Source of the DNA: Imbricaverruca yamaguchii
Taxonomy: Eukaryota; Arthropoda; Thecostraca; Neoverrucidae
Length of the DNA stretch: 64,000 nucleotides
Assembly (NCBI GenBank): GCA_034440575.1
Contig: JAOTOL010001616.1
Location: 1,979,501-2,043,500 of the forward strand
Reading direction: 5' to 3'
Both the position numbers and the translations under genes were made by a program. The first letter of the stretch is position 1. Every line of letters starts with the position of its first letter. The notes beneath the pieces were generated by a model that was not told where the DNA came from, searched no databases, and worked only from the letters and a program-made list of their open reading frames with translations. Shown here in pieces: positions 1 through 11,425 of this stretch.

Positions 1-319
1 TTTATGTCAGGAGGTCGCTTCTTTCTTCACATGGACTCCAATTAATATCCGTGGGGGCAACTCCGGCTGCAAAAATCCGTTCATCTGGGTTAGAGTTGTG
101 TTAGTGCTTTCCCGAAGGGGAAAATCTTCCAGAACTGAGAGGTACCACCCTTCATGGGGGCGCACGTACCCTGTGTCCGTCTGCATAATTGCCACCAACT
201 ATTTCAGTATCAGCGAATGCCGAAATCACATGCCGAATAGACAACGAGGAGCGCCGTCGGCCGACGAGGACCCTGCGTCGGCTCTCGAGACTGGCGCTTT
301 ACATCGGTACGGGGCTCTC
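1..319. other. No gene seen
   Basis: Unique-looking sequence. Short open frames on both strands resemble no family I know and overlap one another, so none is called. Confidence 0.5.
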
Positions 320-905
320 TCCAAAGACACGGGGACGTCCCTAACAGGCGGCTAGGGCCCTTCTTTGTGAGCTCAGAGGCCCCCTTTAAAGCCCAGGACC
401 TTATTCGTCAGCCCGGGAGCTTCTCATTCAAAAGTGTGGGCCCTCCGTCAGACCAGGTCTTCATTTCGCGGTTCGCACCCTTCGAGTCGTCTCAGGGACC
501 TTCATATTAATTTAGGCCCTTCGACGGCCCGGGGCCTCTCCGGCGTATGGGGGCTCTGTGGCGTCCAGAGGTCCTCTCTGCCGGCCCAGTGGCCCTGTAT
601 TTGGCTCAAAGGCACTCACGGTTGGTTCAGGCACCTTCGTTACTGGCGGACCCCCTCTGTCATTCCGGAGCCTTTCCATCTGCCCGGGGCCCTTCATCGG
701 TATGGACGCCCATCACTCTGACCAGCCCAGACTCTCAACATCTGCTTGTGGGCTCTCTGCGTCGATCCGAGGGCCCTCGTCATTGGCCAGTGACCCTCTC
801 CATAAGCTCGGGGCTCCTTTCGGGCATAGTGGCACATCATATCGGCCTAGGCCTCTTCATGGTGACCCAGACCCTCACGCTATGTATCTCCAGGGGTCTT
901 CCAGA
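320..905. repeat. Highly diverged GC-rich tandem array
   Basis: Short blocks of the type GGGCCCTTC followed by a variable GC-rich segment recur roughly every 30-35 bases (for example near 355, 460, 520, 690 and 770). The units are too diverged for a consensus by eye. Two overlapping plus-strand frames of about 135-140 codons run through it in different phases. That is expected when a stop-poor repeat is read in several frames, so I do not call them genes. Confidence 0.55.
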
Positions 906-1194
906 CAACTGGAGCACCCAATGTATTGTGCTTCATCACAGCCTATGCTAAAACACAGCGTATTCCACGGTCAGTTCGGATGACTCCGGGGCGCAATGGA
1001 GGGAGGGGGTCGCGACCCACGCTCCTCCCGCATCAGATCTCGCCATTGGCCTCTCCGCTGTTTATTTGACTTTAGCATACGATGCTGTCTCCTCAGCTTT
1101 ATAGCGCAGTTAGTGAATGTATCAGAGGGCTGAATGATGCGGATGGATGCATGCAATGGGGATGGCCTAGCGAGGCCGTTCGGACTGGATTGCT

Positions 1195-1425
1195 TTGAGA
1201 TACTTTTATTTTATATTTTGCGAGGTCAATATTTTGCGCATTCGGTATTTTCCGCCTCGCGTATTTTTCCATTCGAAAACTTGTATGTTCGGTATTTTGC
1301 ACATTCGATATGTTGCAATTCGATATTTTTATCACTCAATATTTCCTTTTTGATATGCATCCACTCGATGTATTGCGCTTTGATAGCTATCTATTCCACA
1401 TTTTGCACTTCGATGAGATGTCCGG
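1195..1425. repeat. Degenerate AT-rich tandem array
   Basis: Variants of ATTCGATATTTTGCA recur about every 20-28 bases (for example near 1215, 1240, 1290, 1318 and 1400). It looks like an old minisatellite. Open frames through it read as low-complexity Phe/Ile/Tyr peptides. Confidence 0.6.
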
Positions 1426-1724
1426 AACCATTATCCGATATCGAATGTCACGGCAATGGAAAGGAGATCGTATACGAGTAGCACAAGCTATGTCATATCA
1501 AATACCAATAAATGTGGGGAAATGGTCGCATAAAAGCCACAGAAGTGTATCGGTGTATCATTGCAGCTGTGTTGTCTGCCACCTCGCCCTCCATGGCAAA
1601 CTTAAAACCACCGTCACTGCCACTTACAGTAGAGAACAGGCAGCATATGGTTGCAGAAAAATAGGACTTGGAACGTGGTAACTAACAAGTTAGTAAGGGT
1701 TGAGCAGAGTGGGAGTCAGCAAGA

Positions 1725-2062
1725 GCCGGGGAGGTCTGCTGCTCCGTCGAACAGCTTGGGTGTCGGCAAGGGCCGCTGCTCTGTCGAACAGCGTGGGAGT
1801 CAGCAAGGGCCGGCCGCTGCCCTGCTGGACAGCATAGGAACCAGCAAGGGCCGCTGCTCTGTCGAACAACGCGGGAGTCAGCAAGGGCCGGCCGCTGCCC
1901 TGTTGGACATCATAGGAACCAGCAGGGGCCGATGTCCTGTCGAACAACGTGGGAGTCAGCAAGGGCCGGCCGCTGCCCTGCTGGACAGCATAGGAACCAG
2001 CAGGGGCCGATGTCCTGTCGAACAGCGTGGGAGTCAGCAAGGGCCAAGGCGGTCCGCTGCTC
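1725..2062. repeat. 78-bp minisatellite, about four copies
   Basis: The motif CTGTCGAACARCGYGGGAGT starts at 1781, 1859, 1937 and 2015, an exact 78-base spacing. Each unit is itself two related ~39-base halves, one with GTCGAACA and one with CTGGACAGCATAGG, so the array grew by doubling of a smaller unit. A 289-codon minus-strand frame and a 146-codon plus-strand frame cross it, both explained by the repeat. Confidence 0.92.
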
Positions 2063-3139
2063 TGAATCGCATGCACATCAGAGCCGACTGAGACTCGCCC
2101 TGGCCTCGTTCGCTCCAAGTGGCAACATACGACGTGATCAGAGGCGTGGGGAAAGCGAGCGCGAGGGGCGTACTGTGGGAATCCGTAACAACAGCCGTAG
2201 CAGCGATGGCGAGTGCGTTCTCGGCAGGTGGCTAACCGATCGGCCTCTACTGTCCTCCCCTGACAGCCCAGTGAGATTACACGCCAGTCGACCATGCGTG
2301 ACGTGACGTGATGTGATGTCTGTAGATAACCTGCCGATCCGTCTCTACTCCTACCCTTTCTTGGCATCTCAGTGAGATTACACCCTGATCGAGTGCAGGT
2401 GGCGTGGAATCCGTTTGCAGGTGCGATAAGTGCAGTTGCAATATTTGTTTCCTTTAATAAATATTCCAAACACTTCACGAAGAAATACGACGATGCAAGT
2501 TTGTAAAGGTAGCAAAGAAAGTGCAATTCGGAGCAAAACAAGGTTTGAAAACGCTGCAAGACAGCAACAATGCGGCTTCTAAAGCAGAACCGCTATAGGC
2601 CGCATCGCTTATGAGGACTCAATTGCCACGGCCAGACTCACCCAAGCTTCGTCCTCGTCATAACCAAGAATGTGATGTCCAAAACAGTCCCGTTTTTCTG
2701 TGGTTCGAAACTGCTAAGACTGTTCGCAGCGGTGGACGTTCCACCGAATATTCGCACCGACACACATGCACGCTTAACAGCACGCAGCGACAATAAATTC
2801 AGCCGTCGGCAGGCGCGTACAATACGGTTTGAACTCGCAGCCGTCGGCAGTTCTCCCACCGCAGACAACGGCGATGAAACGGTCTTATTCCAGTCCAAAG
2901 TGAGCAGACGTCGGCTCCGGCCGAGCCCTATCAAGTCGTTGGTGGCGGTGTCGGGCCGAATGATGTGTGTTCTGACAGAACGTGTCCCGGGGAACCGGGT
3001 CACAGCCCGTCATCAGTCATCGCTGATAAACTGGGTGTCATTCTTTTAAACGGACGTGTCACTCGCCCTCGCGGTGATTTCCCCCGCTCGGCGGAAGTTC
3101 GTTCAGTGACCAACAGCTGGCGCAGATCCGCGCCCAGCG
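2063..3139. other. No recognisable gene
   Basis: Overlapping frames of about 120 codons lie on opposite strands between 2640 and 3050. Neither has a family motif and each is the shadow of the other. There is no tandem structure. Confidence 0.45.
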
Positions 3140-3140
3140 C

Positions 3141-3405
3141 ATCCGCGCCTGTTCACTGTTCGCGCCTGTTCACTGTTCGCACCTGTTCACTGCTCGCACC
3201 TGCTCACTGTTCGCACCTGTTCACTGCTCGCGCCTGTTCACTGGCCGCGCCTGTTCACTGGCCGCGCCTGTTCACTGCTCGCGCCTGTTCACTGCTCGCA
3301 CCTGTTCGCTGTTCGCGCCTCTTCACTGGTCGCACCTGTTCGCTGTTCGCACCTGTTCACTGCTCGCACCTGTTCACTGCCCGCACCTGTTCACTGCTCG
3401 CATTC
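3141..3405. repeat. 17-bp minisatellite, about 15 copies
   Basis: The unit CCTGTTCACTGCTCGCA repeats with starts 17 bases apart (GTTCAC at 3151, 3168 and 3185, then GCTCAC at 3202). Variants swap TGTTCG, TGCTCG and TGGCCG. Because 17 is not a multiple of three, the frame across it cycles through three peptides. Confidence 0.93.
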
Positions 3406-4171
3406 TTCCCCACTCGACCCTCGATGCAAACGCCACGAGACAAGCTGTAGAACGCTCATCTATTCCAAACTTGACAGCTGACCACTCGCCAGTGTTTCCG
3501 GCCCGATCGAGCATGCGTTATGTGCACCGAGCGGGAGATTGTCACGTGACCGCCGGGCGTGGCCGTCTCGGCCAGTTCCGGCCGGCTCGGCAGAGAGACA
3601 CTGCTGCAGCGGCATTTGCCTGATGCGATATCCGTGTTGGGAATTCCGGCGGTGTTTTTAGCATCTGACTGAGTCGGCCCCAAAACGGCCACTAAGCGAT
3701 AGTGAGCGCTTAATTGCGCGGCAGATGGTCGCGGAGGACGGCGACGGCGGAAGTATTCAGCGCTCCAGAGAGAGATGAATGTCGGGCCCTGTGTCGGGAT
3801 GGACGGCCGTGTGGGACTCCTTCGGGGTGGGTTGTGATCGGCGGTTCCGAGGCGCGCGCTTCATCGGTGGCTGTTGAAGGATGCGCGGATTTGAACAGGA
3901 GTGACGCCGCTTGAAATCCGGTCGTGGTTTTGGTTCAGATGTTGGCTGGTTTTGCTCTCGTTCCGTTGCGTTTTGCCTCAGTTATGCAATTTATTATTCA
4001 TGAGGTGTACTTAATGTGGAATTAGTTTGGGGAAAGCTACGTGTGAAGGTGATTGTTGGCTTTGCAGAGCCAATCAAGTTTGCCGGGGCATACCTTACTC
4101 TGTCATAGGCGTCACAGCGCTGCTGGTCCTGGTGCTGTCGCACACATGCTGTTCGTCTGCCGAAAGAGTCA
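3406..4171. other. No gene seen
   Basis: Non-repetitive, moderately GC-rich sequence with only short unconnected frames. Confidence 0.45.
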
Positions 4172-4525
4172 GAATGTCACAGTAAGCCCGCCCAGTCACA
4201 GTAAGCACGTCCAGTCACAGTAAGCCCGTCCAGTCACAATAAGCCCGCCCAGCCACAGTAAGCCCGTCCAGTCACAGTAAGCCCGCCCAGTCACAGTAAG
4301 TCTCCTGGTCTGTCCAGATAGTCAGAAAGTCACAGTAAGCACGCCCAGCCACAGTAAGCCCGCCCAGTCACAGTAAGCCCGCCCAGTCACAGTAAGTCTC
4401 CTGGTCTGTCCAGATAGTCAGAAAGTCACAGTAAGCACGCCCAGCCACAGTAAGCCCGCCCAGTCACAGTAAGCCCGCCCAGTCACAGTATGCTTGCCCA
4501 GTTTGTCCAAATAGTCAAAAAGTAA
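4172..4525. repeat. 19-bp minisatellite with 96-bp higher-order unit
   Basis: The monomer AGTCACAGTAAGCCCGCCC (19 bases) is repeated about 18 times. A spacer reading TCTCCTGGTCTGTCCAGATA recurs at 4301 and 4397, which defines a 96-base higher-order repeat made of monomers plus spacer. Single-base variants (CGTCC, CACGCC, GCCACAG) are shared between higher-order copies, showing block duplication. Confidence 0.92.
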
Positions 4526-5757
4526 GCCCGCCACTTAGTTAACTGATTTCACAACCAGATCAAACAGGTTGAGATCGAAAGTATCGCGTGACGTTTCATG
4601 GTTGTGCCAATAATCCGCTATGTTGAAGTTGTCCAATTTCTTCCCGCTCAAAATCGAGCCCCAACAGATACGCCATTAGAGTCACAGCGCTGTCTAAAGC
4701 CACCGGGGCGTGGCGAAACGTTGGTGGTTGTTGGTGGCGGTTGTTGGTGGTTGGTGGTTTGGACTGTAAACCATCGTCCACTGGACAGACGGATGCTGGG
4801 TTTAGGGCACTTAAAACTCCCTTCGGAAATAATTGAATAACTATATTTTGGAACTAAATTATGACCAATATTCTATTTCATTACAAAGCTCGATTTGGTA
4901 CACCCAGAGTCACGTCAATAGAAGCCAGCAGGGCCAATGGCAACCATTTTGTGCGATATTATGACTGCAGATTTCCATTGAGTAGAATGTGAACAAAGTA
5001 CATATGCATTGTTGAATCATTCATATATGCACATACGTTGCAACGTTACATATACGCTCATAGGACTTTCAATGTTTCATATTGGTGTATAAAATGATGT
5101 ACTTTGTCAAGTATCATAATTTGGCTCCGGCAAATACCAAATAATACACAACGAACCACCGCCTAGACAAAGGATGGTGGTGTGCTCAATGTAATAGGAA
5201 ATACTTCTACACTTCATAAAATCAGCATTTTCAACAACTTCTTTTCATATTGAGAGACTGCGACGTGCACATTGTACCAAGGCATACATTTTTGGCGCTG
5301 ACGTCTGGATAATATCTACTTGAAAGTTTTTATTCCTTTGAGTGAACGAGTTTACTTCCATTGACATGACAAAAATTAACGTACATATACGTATAAGATG
5401 TTTAGCATGTCGTACGACTTAGCTTTGGGGTCACCTAGGATTTCATACACGTATGTGCGAAGGTGGAGCCATCACGGCAGCATGCTCGTGGTCTCTCACA
5501 TCCAATACCTCCCTGCGGCGTCAATCCCCTCACCTGATCCCACCGGTGGACGGGGCACACCCTTGTTCCGCCGGCGAGAAGTAAAGGCGGCCTCTCTAAC
5601 GATCTCCCCAACACCACCCTCGCCCCCGCCCTTCCCCACCCTCAACTCCACAGGCGACCGGAAGCGGACGAGCAGCGGTGTTCTGCGTCGTCGGCACATC
5701 CGACCGGCCGCCGACGGCGATCCTCGCGTTCCGGTCAAGAGCGAGCGCCGCTGCGGC
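4526..5757. other. No gene; AT-rich central part
   Basis: A short GGTGGTT-rich tract lies at 4722-4762. Sequence from 4850 to 5400 is AT-rich and non-repetitive. Frames at 5400-5760 are weak and lie mainly in GC-rich flank sequence. Confidence 0.45.
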
Positions 5758-6075
5758 ACCGCCTTCAGCACCGTCTTCAACGCCGTCTTCAGCACTGTCT
5801 TCGACGCCGTCTTAAGAACTGTCTTCAACGCCGTCTTCAGCACCGTCTTCAACGCCGTCTTCAGCACTGTCTTCGACGCCGTCTGAAGAACTGTCTTCAA
5901 CGCCGTCTTCAGCACCGTCTTCAACGCCGTCTTCAGCACTGTCTTCGACGCCGTCTGAAGAACTGTCTTCAACGCCGTCTTCAGCACCGTCTTCAACGGC
6001 GTCTTCAGCACTGGCTTCGACGCCGTCTTCAGCACCGTCTTCAACGTCGACTTCAGCATCGTCTTCAACACGCTT
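5758..6075. repeat. 12-bp minisatellite with 72-bp higher-order unit
   Basis: The monomers GTCTTCAACGCC and GTCTTCAGCACC alternate for about 26 copies. The rarer monomer GTCTTAAGAACT or GTCTGAAGAACT occurs at 5809, 5881 and 5953, giving a 72-base (six-monomer) higher-order period. Because 12 is divisible by three, each frame gives a clean 4-residue peptide repeat. On the minus strand one frame reads as Lys-Thr-Val-Leu repeats and another as Val-Glu-Asp-Gly/Ala repeats. I see no sign that either is translated. Confidence 0.94.
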
Positions 6076-6393
6076 CAGCACTTCCCAACGCCCTCATTCA
6101 CCCCTTCTCGACCAGCACTCGGAGGCCAAGGCGACCCGTGTCGCACAACGAGCATGTTTGTCGCGGCGGACTACGCACGCAGGCCTACTCACCGGGAACC
6201 CGAGGGAGGCGAAAGTGTGCTCCAGCTTTGCGCTCGGTGTTTGTCCGCGGTCGCCAGCCGACTGAGTTGGTATCAGCTGCACTCTGAGAGCGATTTAGGA
6301 AGCGGCGCGCACACCCCCGAGACGACTGATCCGGCTGGTGTATGCAGAGCAGGACGGCTTGCTGGCATGTCCGATGATTGTCGCCGGCTCTTG

Positions 6394-6665
6394 GTAGTCG
6401 GCGTCTGGCATGATGGTCGGCGTCTGGCATGATGGTCGGCGTCTGGCATGATGGTCGGCGTCTGGCATGATGGTCGGGGTCTGGCATGTTGGTCAGCGTC
6501 TGGCATGATGGTCGGCGTATGGCATGATGGTCGGCGTCTGGCATGATGGTCGGCGTCTGGCATGATGGTCAGCGTCTGGCATGATGGTCAGCACCTGGCA
6601 TGCTGGTCAGCGTCTAGTATAGTGGTCTGTGTCTGGCATGATGGTCGGTGTCTGGCATGCAATCT
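6394..6665. repeat. 19-bp minisatellite, about 14 copies
   Basis: The unit GTCGGCGTCTGGCATGATG starts at 6397, 6416, 6435 and onward at 19-base steps. The last copies drift (GTCAGCACCTGGCATGCTG and similar). Confidence 0.93.
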
Positions 6666-6923
6666 TTGGCATACCCGCTGGAGAGAACCCCTCCCCTCCC
6701 GGCCCAGTGAGGTCGATTTGTTCTTGTTTTCCCGCATTGACAGCTTGCCGCTCTCGGGGCTTGTTTTTTGCTTGAATAATGCCTGCCTTTGAAAAATCAT
6801 CTTTGCGTGCCTATATGTTAACTTGCAGAACAAATAATGTGAGCTTACTTCCCTCAACATGTTTACTCGCGTCGCACCTGCAAACCCCGGAGCAGCTATC
6901 CGACCGTGTCGATACGCTGTCGC

Positions 6924-7225
6924 ATGAACGGAAAAACTCCCGTCTGGCGGTATGCCCACTCGGTGATCATCCTTGTCCCTCTGATAATAGCAGCTCCGGT
7001 GTTCAGCTTCAGCGTTCAGCTCTATCCGGCATTCAGCCCAATTTGCCAGCCATGTGTCAACCGTGCAAATGCACCTCATTTCACAAACATTCTACGGACA
7101 CCACTGCTATTCTTGCAAAGTAATCTTCTGAAGCTTGCAGCCTACAACGTGCCGGCGTTGCATATAAACATTGACGTGTCTTGCTACGCGCGTAAAGCTC
7201 CTGCGCAGGTGATTGACGAGCTGAG
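6924..7225 (+). CDS. Candidate first coding exon, signal-anchor protein (unrecognised)
   Basis: An ATG at 6924 opens 100 codons plus two bases that end exactly at GAG|GTAAGT (GT at 7226), a perfect match to the animal 5' splice consensus. The unspliced frame stops at once in the intron (TAA at 7227). The N-terminus has basic residues (Lys4, Arg9) followed by a hydrophobic stretch at residues 12-31 (SVIILVPLIIAAPVFSFSV). This is the layout of a signal peptide or type II signal anchor. A Pro/Cys-containing region then follows (CQPCVNR near residue 43). I do not recognise the family. The start sits in a mediocre context and no second exon could be identified, so this may be chance. Frames overlapping it in other phases have no such features. 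Confidence 0.28.
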
Positions 7226-8979
7226 GTAAGTGTGAAAGAGCAACGCAAGCGAAGATACGTGCGTATCAGTCCCAGACGCAATGCCTTGGCTGTGTGTTCA
7301 GCTTTGCGCCTTCAAGCATGCACGAGCAAAACTAAGGTGATTTCGGAGGCGGAACACCCACCAAGCAGTCTTGCAAAGACCTGAGGTAGCGACCGGCTTC
7401 CCCGAGACAGAACCCGGGTCCCTGGAACACCGCCCACCCGCGATGCCACCGAGCTGCGTGGGCAGAGGAGAGCCTCCCGCTGCCGAGTGAGCTGCGTCAG
7501 CTGCCGGTGTGCTGGAATGCTGGAGGACGTCCTTCCTTTGAACTCGGTTGAGACTACTTCAGTGGAAATATTGTGATGAAAGTTGGTAAAAATGAAGCCG
7601 AATATAGTAGACCTCGGCCTGAACGGTAACATTACCGCTTGAAATGTTGGATTTCACAATGCAGCCCGGTTGAATCTTGGCAAGCAGGGGAATGGCCGCC
7701 TTTGCGCTTCAGCACAGATGAAACACGTTACATGATAAATATCGCGATGGAAAGTGGTAAAAATATACCTAAAACGTATACAACTGTCACTCAGTGCTAG
7801 AAAGAATTCGATCTGCTATAACAAAGCAGTTATTGCTGCTTCAAAAGCGCTATGGTCCGACCGTACAGATCTGGCCGCTCAGGTGAACTCTCGTACCGCA
7901 CTCAGGTACGCAAGCTCGCTCGGGCTGTGTTCCCGTTCGTAGCGAAGAGAAACTTTGAGTAAACTCAGCGGCAGTTGCAAAACATTGATCAGCTGCGATG
8001 GCGTTGTCATGCCAACTCCAACAGCTGATGACAAATCCTGGCGGCGAAATGCGTTTCATGGAGTCGTGACAAGTGGCATGGAATTTGATTTTAAAGGTCC
8101 GTTGCGCACATGGGCGCGTTTTATGAAGGCGATTGTAAGCCACATTACCCACATTGGAGAACATTTCAGCTGAATTAGGTATTGGGCGGCCCTGCGTGCT
8201 CGCTCGGGGGAAATCCGTTCGGCTAACAACTCGGAGGGACTGTGAGCTGAATTGTGTCCTACTTCACTTCGCATGAACGCACTCCAACATGGTAGGCTGG
8301 GGGCGGGTGCTCAGCATCAATGGACAAGACTCAAATCATCTCTGGAGGGCCTGAGTTTCGCTCTGCGAAGGAATGCAAAACAACACCCATGGATGCATAT
8401 GTGGCACATGCCTGGGTGAATCAAAATCTAGACATGAATACGTCCGCCAGCGCGCTGAAACGTGGAAAGAAAATAACTTTCACGATCACACGGTACCAGA
8501 GAACGGTAAGTCGCACGATCATACTCTTGAGACAATGTTGTGCTGATGAGCATGCATCAAGACCATGAAACCGACACGCCGGGCCAAACGGTGATCTTTT
8601 GCGACCCAGAGGCCAAACGAGGGTGGGGGTGTCGGTTGACGGAGGTCGTGTGGATATATGAGAAGATGGTCGTCAAAGCACTGGTCAGGATCACACTCCC
8701 AGCGAAGCTGCTGGAACGGTGACACCCAAACAGGGCCGGCCGAGCAATGGGAGCCCGAGCTCCTCCAAAGAGATAGGAAATTCAATTGAGTGAAACAACT
8801 AGTACTTTGGCACCTACAAGTTTTGCTCTACAGCTTTCCTTATGCTCTACTGCATAGTTTGTCTTGGACGGGACATCCAAAGTCCAGACTGTCGGAATCG
8901 CTTACGACCCAAACGTACACATTTTGTCAAGGTTGAACTGTTGAAACAAGGAAAAATATACCATTACATAACTGCTATT
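7226..8979. other. No gene; one internal short repeat pair
   Basis: About 35 bases of the form AAATATYGYGATGRAAG followed by a GGTAAAAAT block occur at 7566-7601 and again at 7737-7772, in direct orientation and 171 bases apart. A frame from 8320 runs into AACG|GTAAGT at 8507, a possible donor, but its peptide shows no feature I can use. The rest is unremarkable. Confidence 0.4.
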
Positions 8980-8992
8980 CAACACAGCATTC

Positions 8993-9179
8993 GGGGCGGG
9001 GATGGCCGAGCGGTTAAGGTGTCGGGCTATGGGTACCAAAGGTCCCGGGTTCGGCTATAGCGCCACTCAGGACATTTTCCAATCCCGCGGCCCACCGGCG
9101 AAACAGTGTGGGCGGCGCCATTAGCCGTGAATGTGCATACAGTGCGTCGTGAACCAACCAATAAAAACAAAAACAAAAA
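8993..9179 (+). mobile_element. tRNA-derived SINE with perfect 13-bp target-site duplication
   Basis: The 5' head reads like a leucine-type tRNA. It has an A-box-like TGGCCGAGCGGTTAAGG near 9003 and a B-box-like GGTCCCGGGTTCGGC near 9041, followed by a tRNA-unrelated body. The tail is AATAAAAACAAAAACAAAAAC. The 13-base sequence CAACACAGCATTC lies immediately before (8980-8992) and after (9180-9192), identical in both places. This fixes both ends and shows insertion by LINE-type retroposition. The tRNA part has a degenerate B box and no credible acceptor stem, so it is not a working tRNA gene. The perfect duplication suggests a fairly young insertion. Confidence 0.9.
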
Positions 9180-9192
9180 CAACACAGCATTC

Positions 9193-10794
9193 ATCGACTA
9201 AAACTCAACCATCATTTGAGCAGAGTAGGGTCGGAACAATATTGCGAACTCTGAGCGGTGAGCTGAACCCGCTCGACACTGAGCTGCAGCTCAATTTTCT
9301 CTGGCAGCGGTGCCAACCGTCATCGATGGTTTTTCCATCGTCATTGGTGTTTTTTCGTCATGGTGTTTTTTTGTCATGCAGCGTTGGCAGGTGCATGCGC
9401 TTAAATTTCAGTAGCGCTTCGCATCACCACTCATGTTTTCCTGGGAACAACGTTGACTATTCGGTGGGAAGCAACCACATTCATCGACCATTTATGAAGC
9501 GAGGAAAAACAACATCATCACAAAGGTCGTTCAGGTGGGAGTCAGCTTGAAGCTTTCGGAACCGGAAAGGAGTTCATTTCTAGCCAGGCAACGTCATACT
9601 TCTGCAAGCGTTTGCAAGGCTGACACCCTACAGCTCGCTACGGTGCGAATGAACGGAATGATAAACACAAGAACAGTTCAACGGCCTGCAATAATTGCCG
9701 ATAAACTATTCTTCCTCACTGATTCATCACGTGCGGACGCAATCGGTCTTCACGCCTTCTACATGCCAGCAGTATATCAGTACACACCAACCTTCTATCT
9801 TCAGGATCAGGAGCGACTTCATTTGAGACGGGGGTGATCATCCAGGATGCACGAGGGCAGGTGCGGTCGACAAGGAGTGCACCTCCAGTGCTGGTCCTCC
9901 GCTGGAGAAGCTGAATAATAAACGCAGACGTGCACGGGCTTGGTGGATTGTAGCACATTCATGAGTGCTTTAATTTGTTTTCCAGGATCATGTCTGTGTA
10001 CTGTTCTATCGTACAGGTCATACAAAAGTGTGCCACTTGGTCTTGATCGTACTTGCCCCAGCATTCACGAATGATGGGATTTTTCGTTAGTACTGACCAT
10101 CCCATGGGTCCCGATGTTCTCATCGTTCTATCGTCGTGCGCGTGGTCGGAAGCTCACGCTGCAAGAGCAAATAGCTGTATGTTGGCACATGCTCGGTCCA
10201 GTCACAATCATGCACGGGCACTGCATGACCGACGCCGTCGATGCGCCCCTGAACTCCAATAACTAACTAACCAGTCACAGTCATGTCGCTGGTGCTAATG
10301 CTGGTCTGACCTTTCCTCTTCGTGTATCGGTCGATCTATCCGCCGGTGTGGTGATGTTGAACACGGTGCGGGCGGCCTGGTCTGAAGTGTCCCGCTCCAG
10401 CGGACCACTGGAGTCAGCGGTCGTCGGTCGGCCAGTCCTTACAATCCCACGGCGGTCTGATCCAGTCCGACACGACTGCGGCACATCCGGACCCTCTGTC
10501 TGCTGTAACAGGAACGATTCTCGGATACAATTATAACGACACATTCACCTTCACGTCGCGTCTTTGGATAGGCTATCTTGGAACCACTTATACGAGCATC
10601 ACGTGTGCCTGTGCTACAAGGAGTATGAGAGTAGAAGCATGCCGTGTGCGCTTGATAGCTACACCGAGTATGCCTTGCGCCCGACAAGATTTCGCCTCCA
10701 GGCCGTGCAGCGGTCGTCGTGTCCGCCATACGACCACTTCGCTCAGTCCGGACGGGAGTGCTTCGATGACACGACGGATCACTCGGCACACTAC
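9193..10794. other. No gene seen
   Basis: Unique sequence with short frames. A run of TTTTTCGTCATGGTG-like near-repeats lies at 9325-9385. A long minus-strand frame entering from the array to the right extends down to 10439, but its downstream part has no recognisable motif. Confidence 0.45.
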
Positions 10795-11340
10795 GGCAGC
10801 TGATGGTCCATAGCCGTATATCACTAGTACACTGACAGCTAATGGTCGGTGGCTGCCTCCCACTCGGCACACTACTGAGGAAGCTGATGGCCCATAGTAG
10901 CAGCTCACTAGTACACTGACAGCTGATGGTCAATAGCCGTCTCCCACTGGCACACTGTGACAGCTGGTGGTCACATAGCCGTCTCCCACTGGCACACTGT
11001 GACAGCTGGTGGTCACATAGCCGTCTCCCACTGGCACACTGTGGCAGCTGATGGTGGGTGGCTGCCTCCCGCTGGCACACTCTGACAGCTGATGGTCGGT
11101 GGCTGCCTCCCGCTGGCACACTCTGACAGCTGATGGTCGGTGGCTGCCTCCCGCTGGCACACTCTGACAGCTGACGGTCCCATAGCCGTCTCCCACTGGC
11201 ACACTGTGGCAGCTGATGGCCCATGGCAGTCTCCCACTGCACATTGTGGTAGCTGTGACAGCTGATGGTCCACGGTCTTCTCTCACTGGTATACGGTGGC
11301 AGCTGATGGTCCTTGGCGGCTTCACACTGGCACATACACT
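10795..11340. repeat. 41-bp minisatellite, about 13 copies
   Basis: CAGCTGATGGTCGGTGGCTG followed by CCTCCCGCTGGCACACTCTGA repeats with starts at 11045, 11086 and 11127 (period 41). Variant units carry CATAGCCGTCTCCCACTGG or CACTGTGACAGCTGGTGG. The minus strand is stop-free in all three phases for several hundred bases. It therefore yields the longest frame in the window (324 codons, 10439-11413), plus overlapping 163- and 86-codon frames. Since 41 is not a multiple of three, every frame reads the same three peptides in rotation, so these are not credible genes. Confidence 0.93.
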
Positions 11341-11425
11341 GCGATAGCAACAGGAATGAAAGGTAGGAAAATGCACGCAGTAATACGCAAAACATGCACA
11401 CACGTACACGCACATAAGCACCTAC

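Noticed and set aside
1690..2559. A 289-codon minus-strand frame as a gene
   Set aside because: Much of it is the 78-bp minisatellite. The remaining part has no motif and no gene-like codon pattern.
9000..9070. A leucine tRNA gene
   Set aside because: The acceptor stem does not pair, the B box is altered and the unit carries a body, a tail and target-site duplications, so it is a SINE.
10240..10254. A further hAT end (GATGCGCCCCTG)
   Set aside because: Only about 11 bases match, with no partner end or flanking duplication found.
10439..11413. A 324-codon minus-strand frame as a gene
   Set aside because: It lies mostly in the 41-bp array, neighbouring phases are equally open and the peptide only rotates through the repeat.
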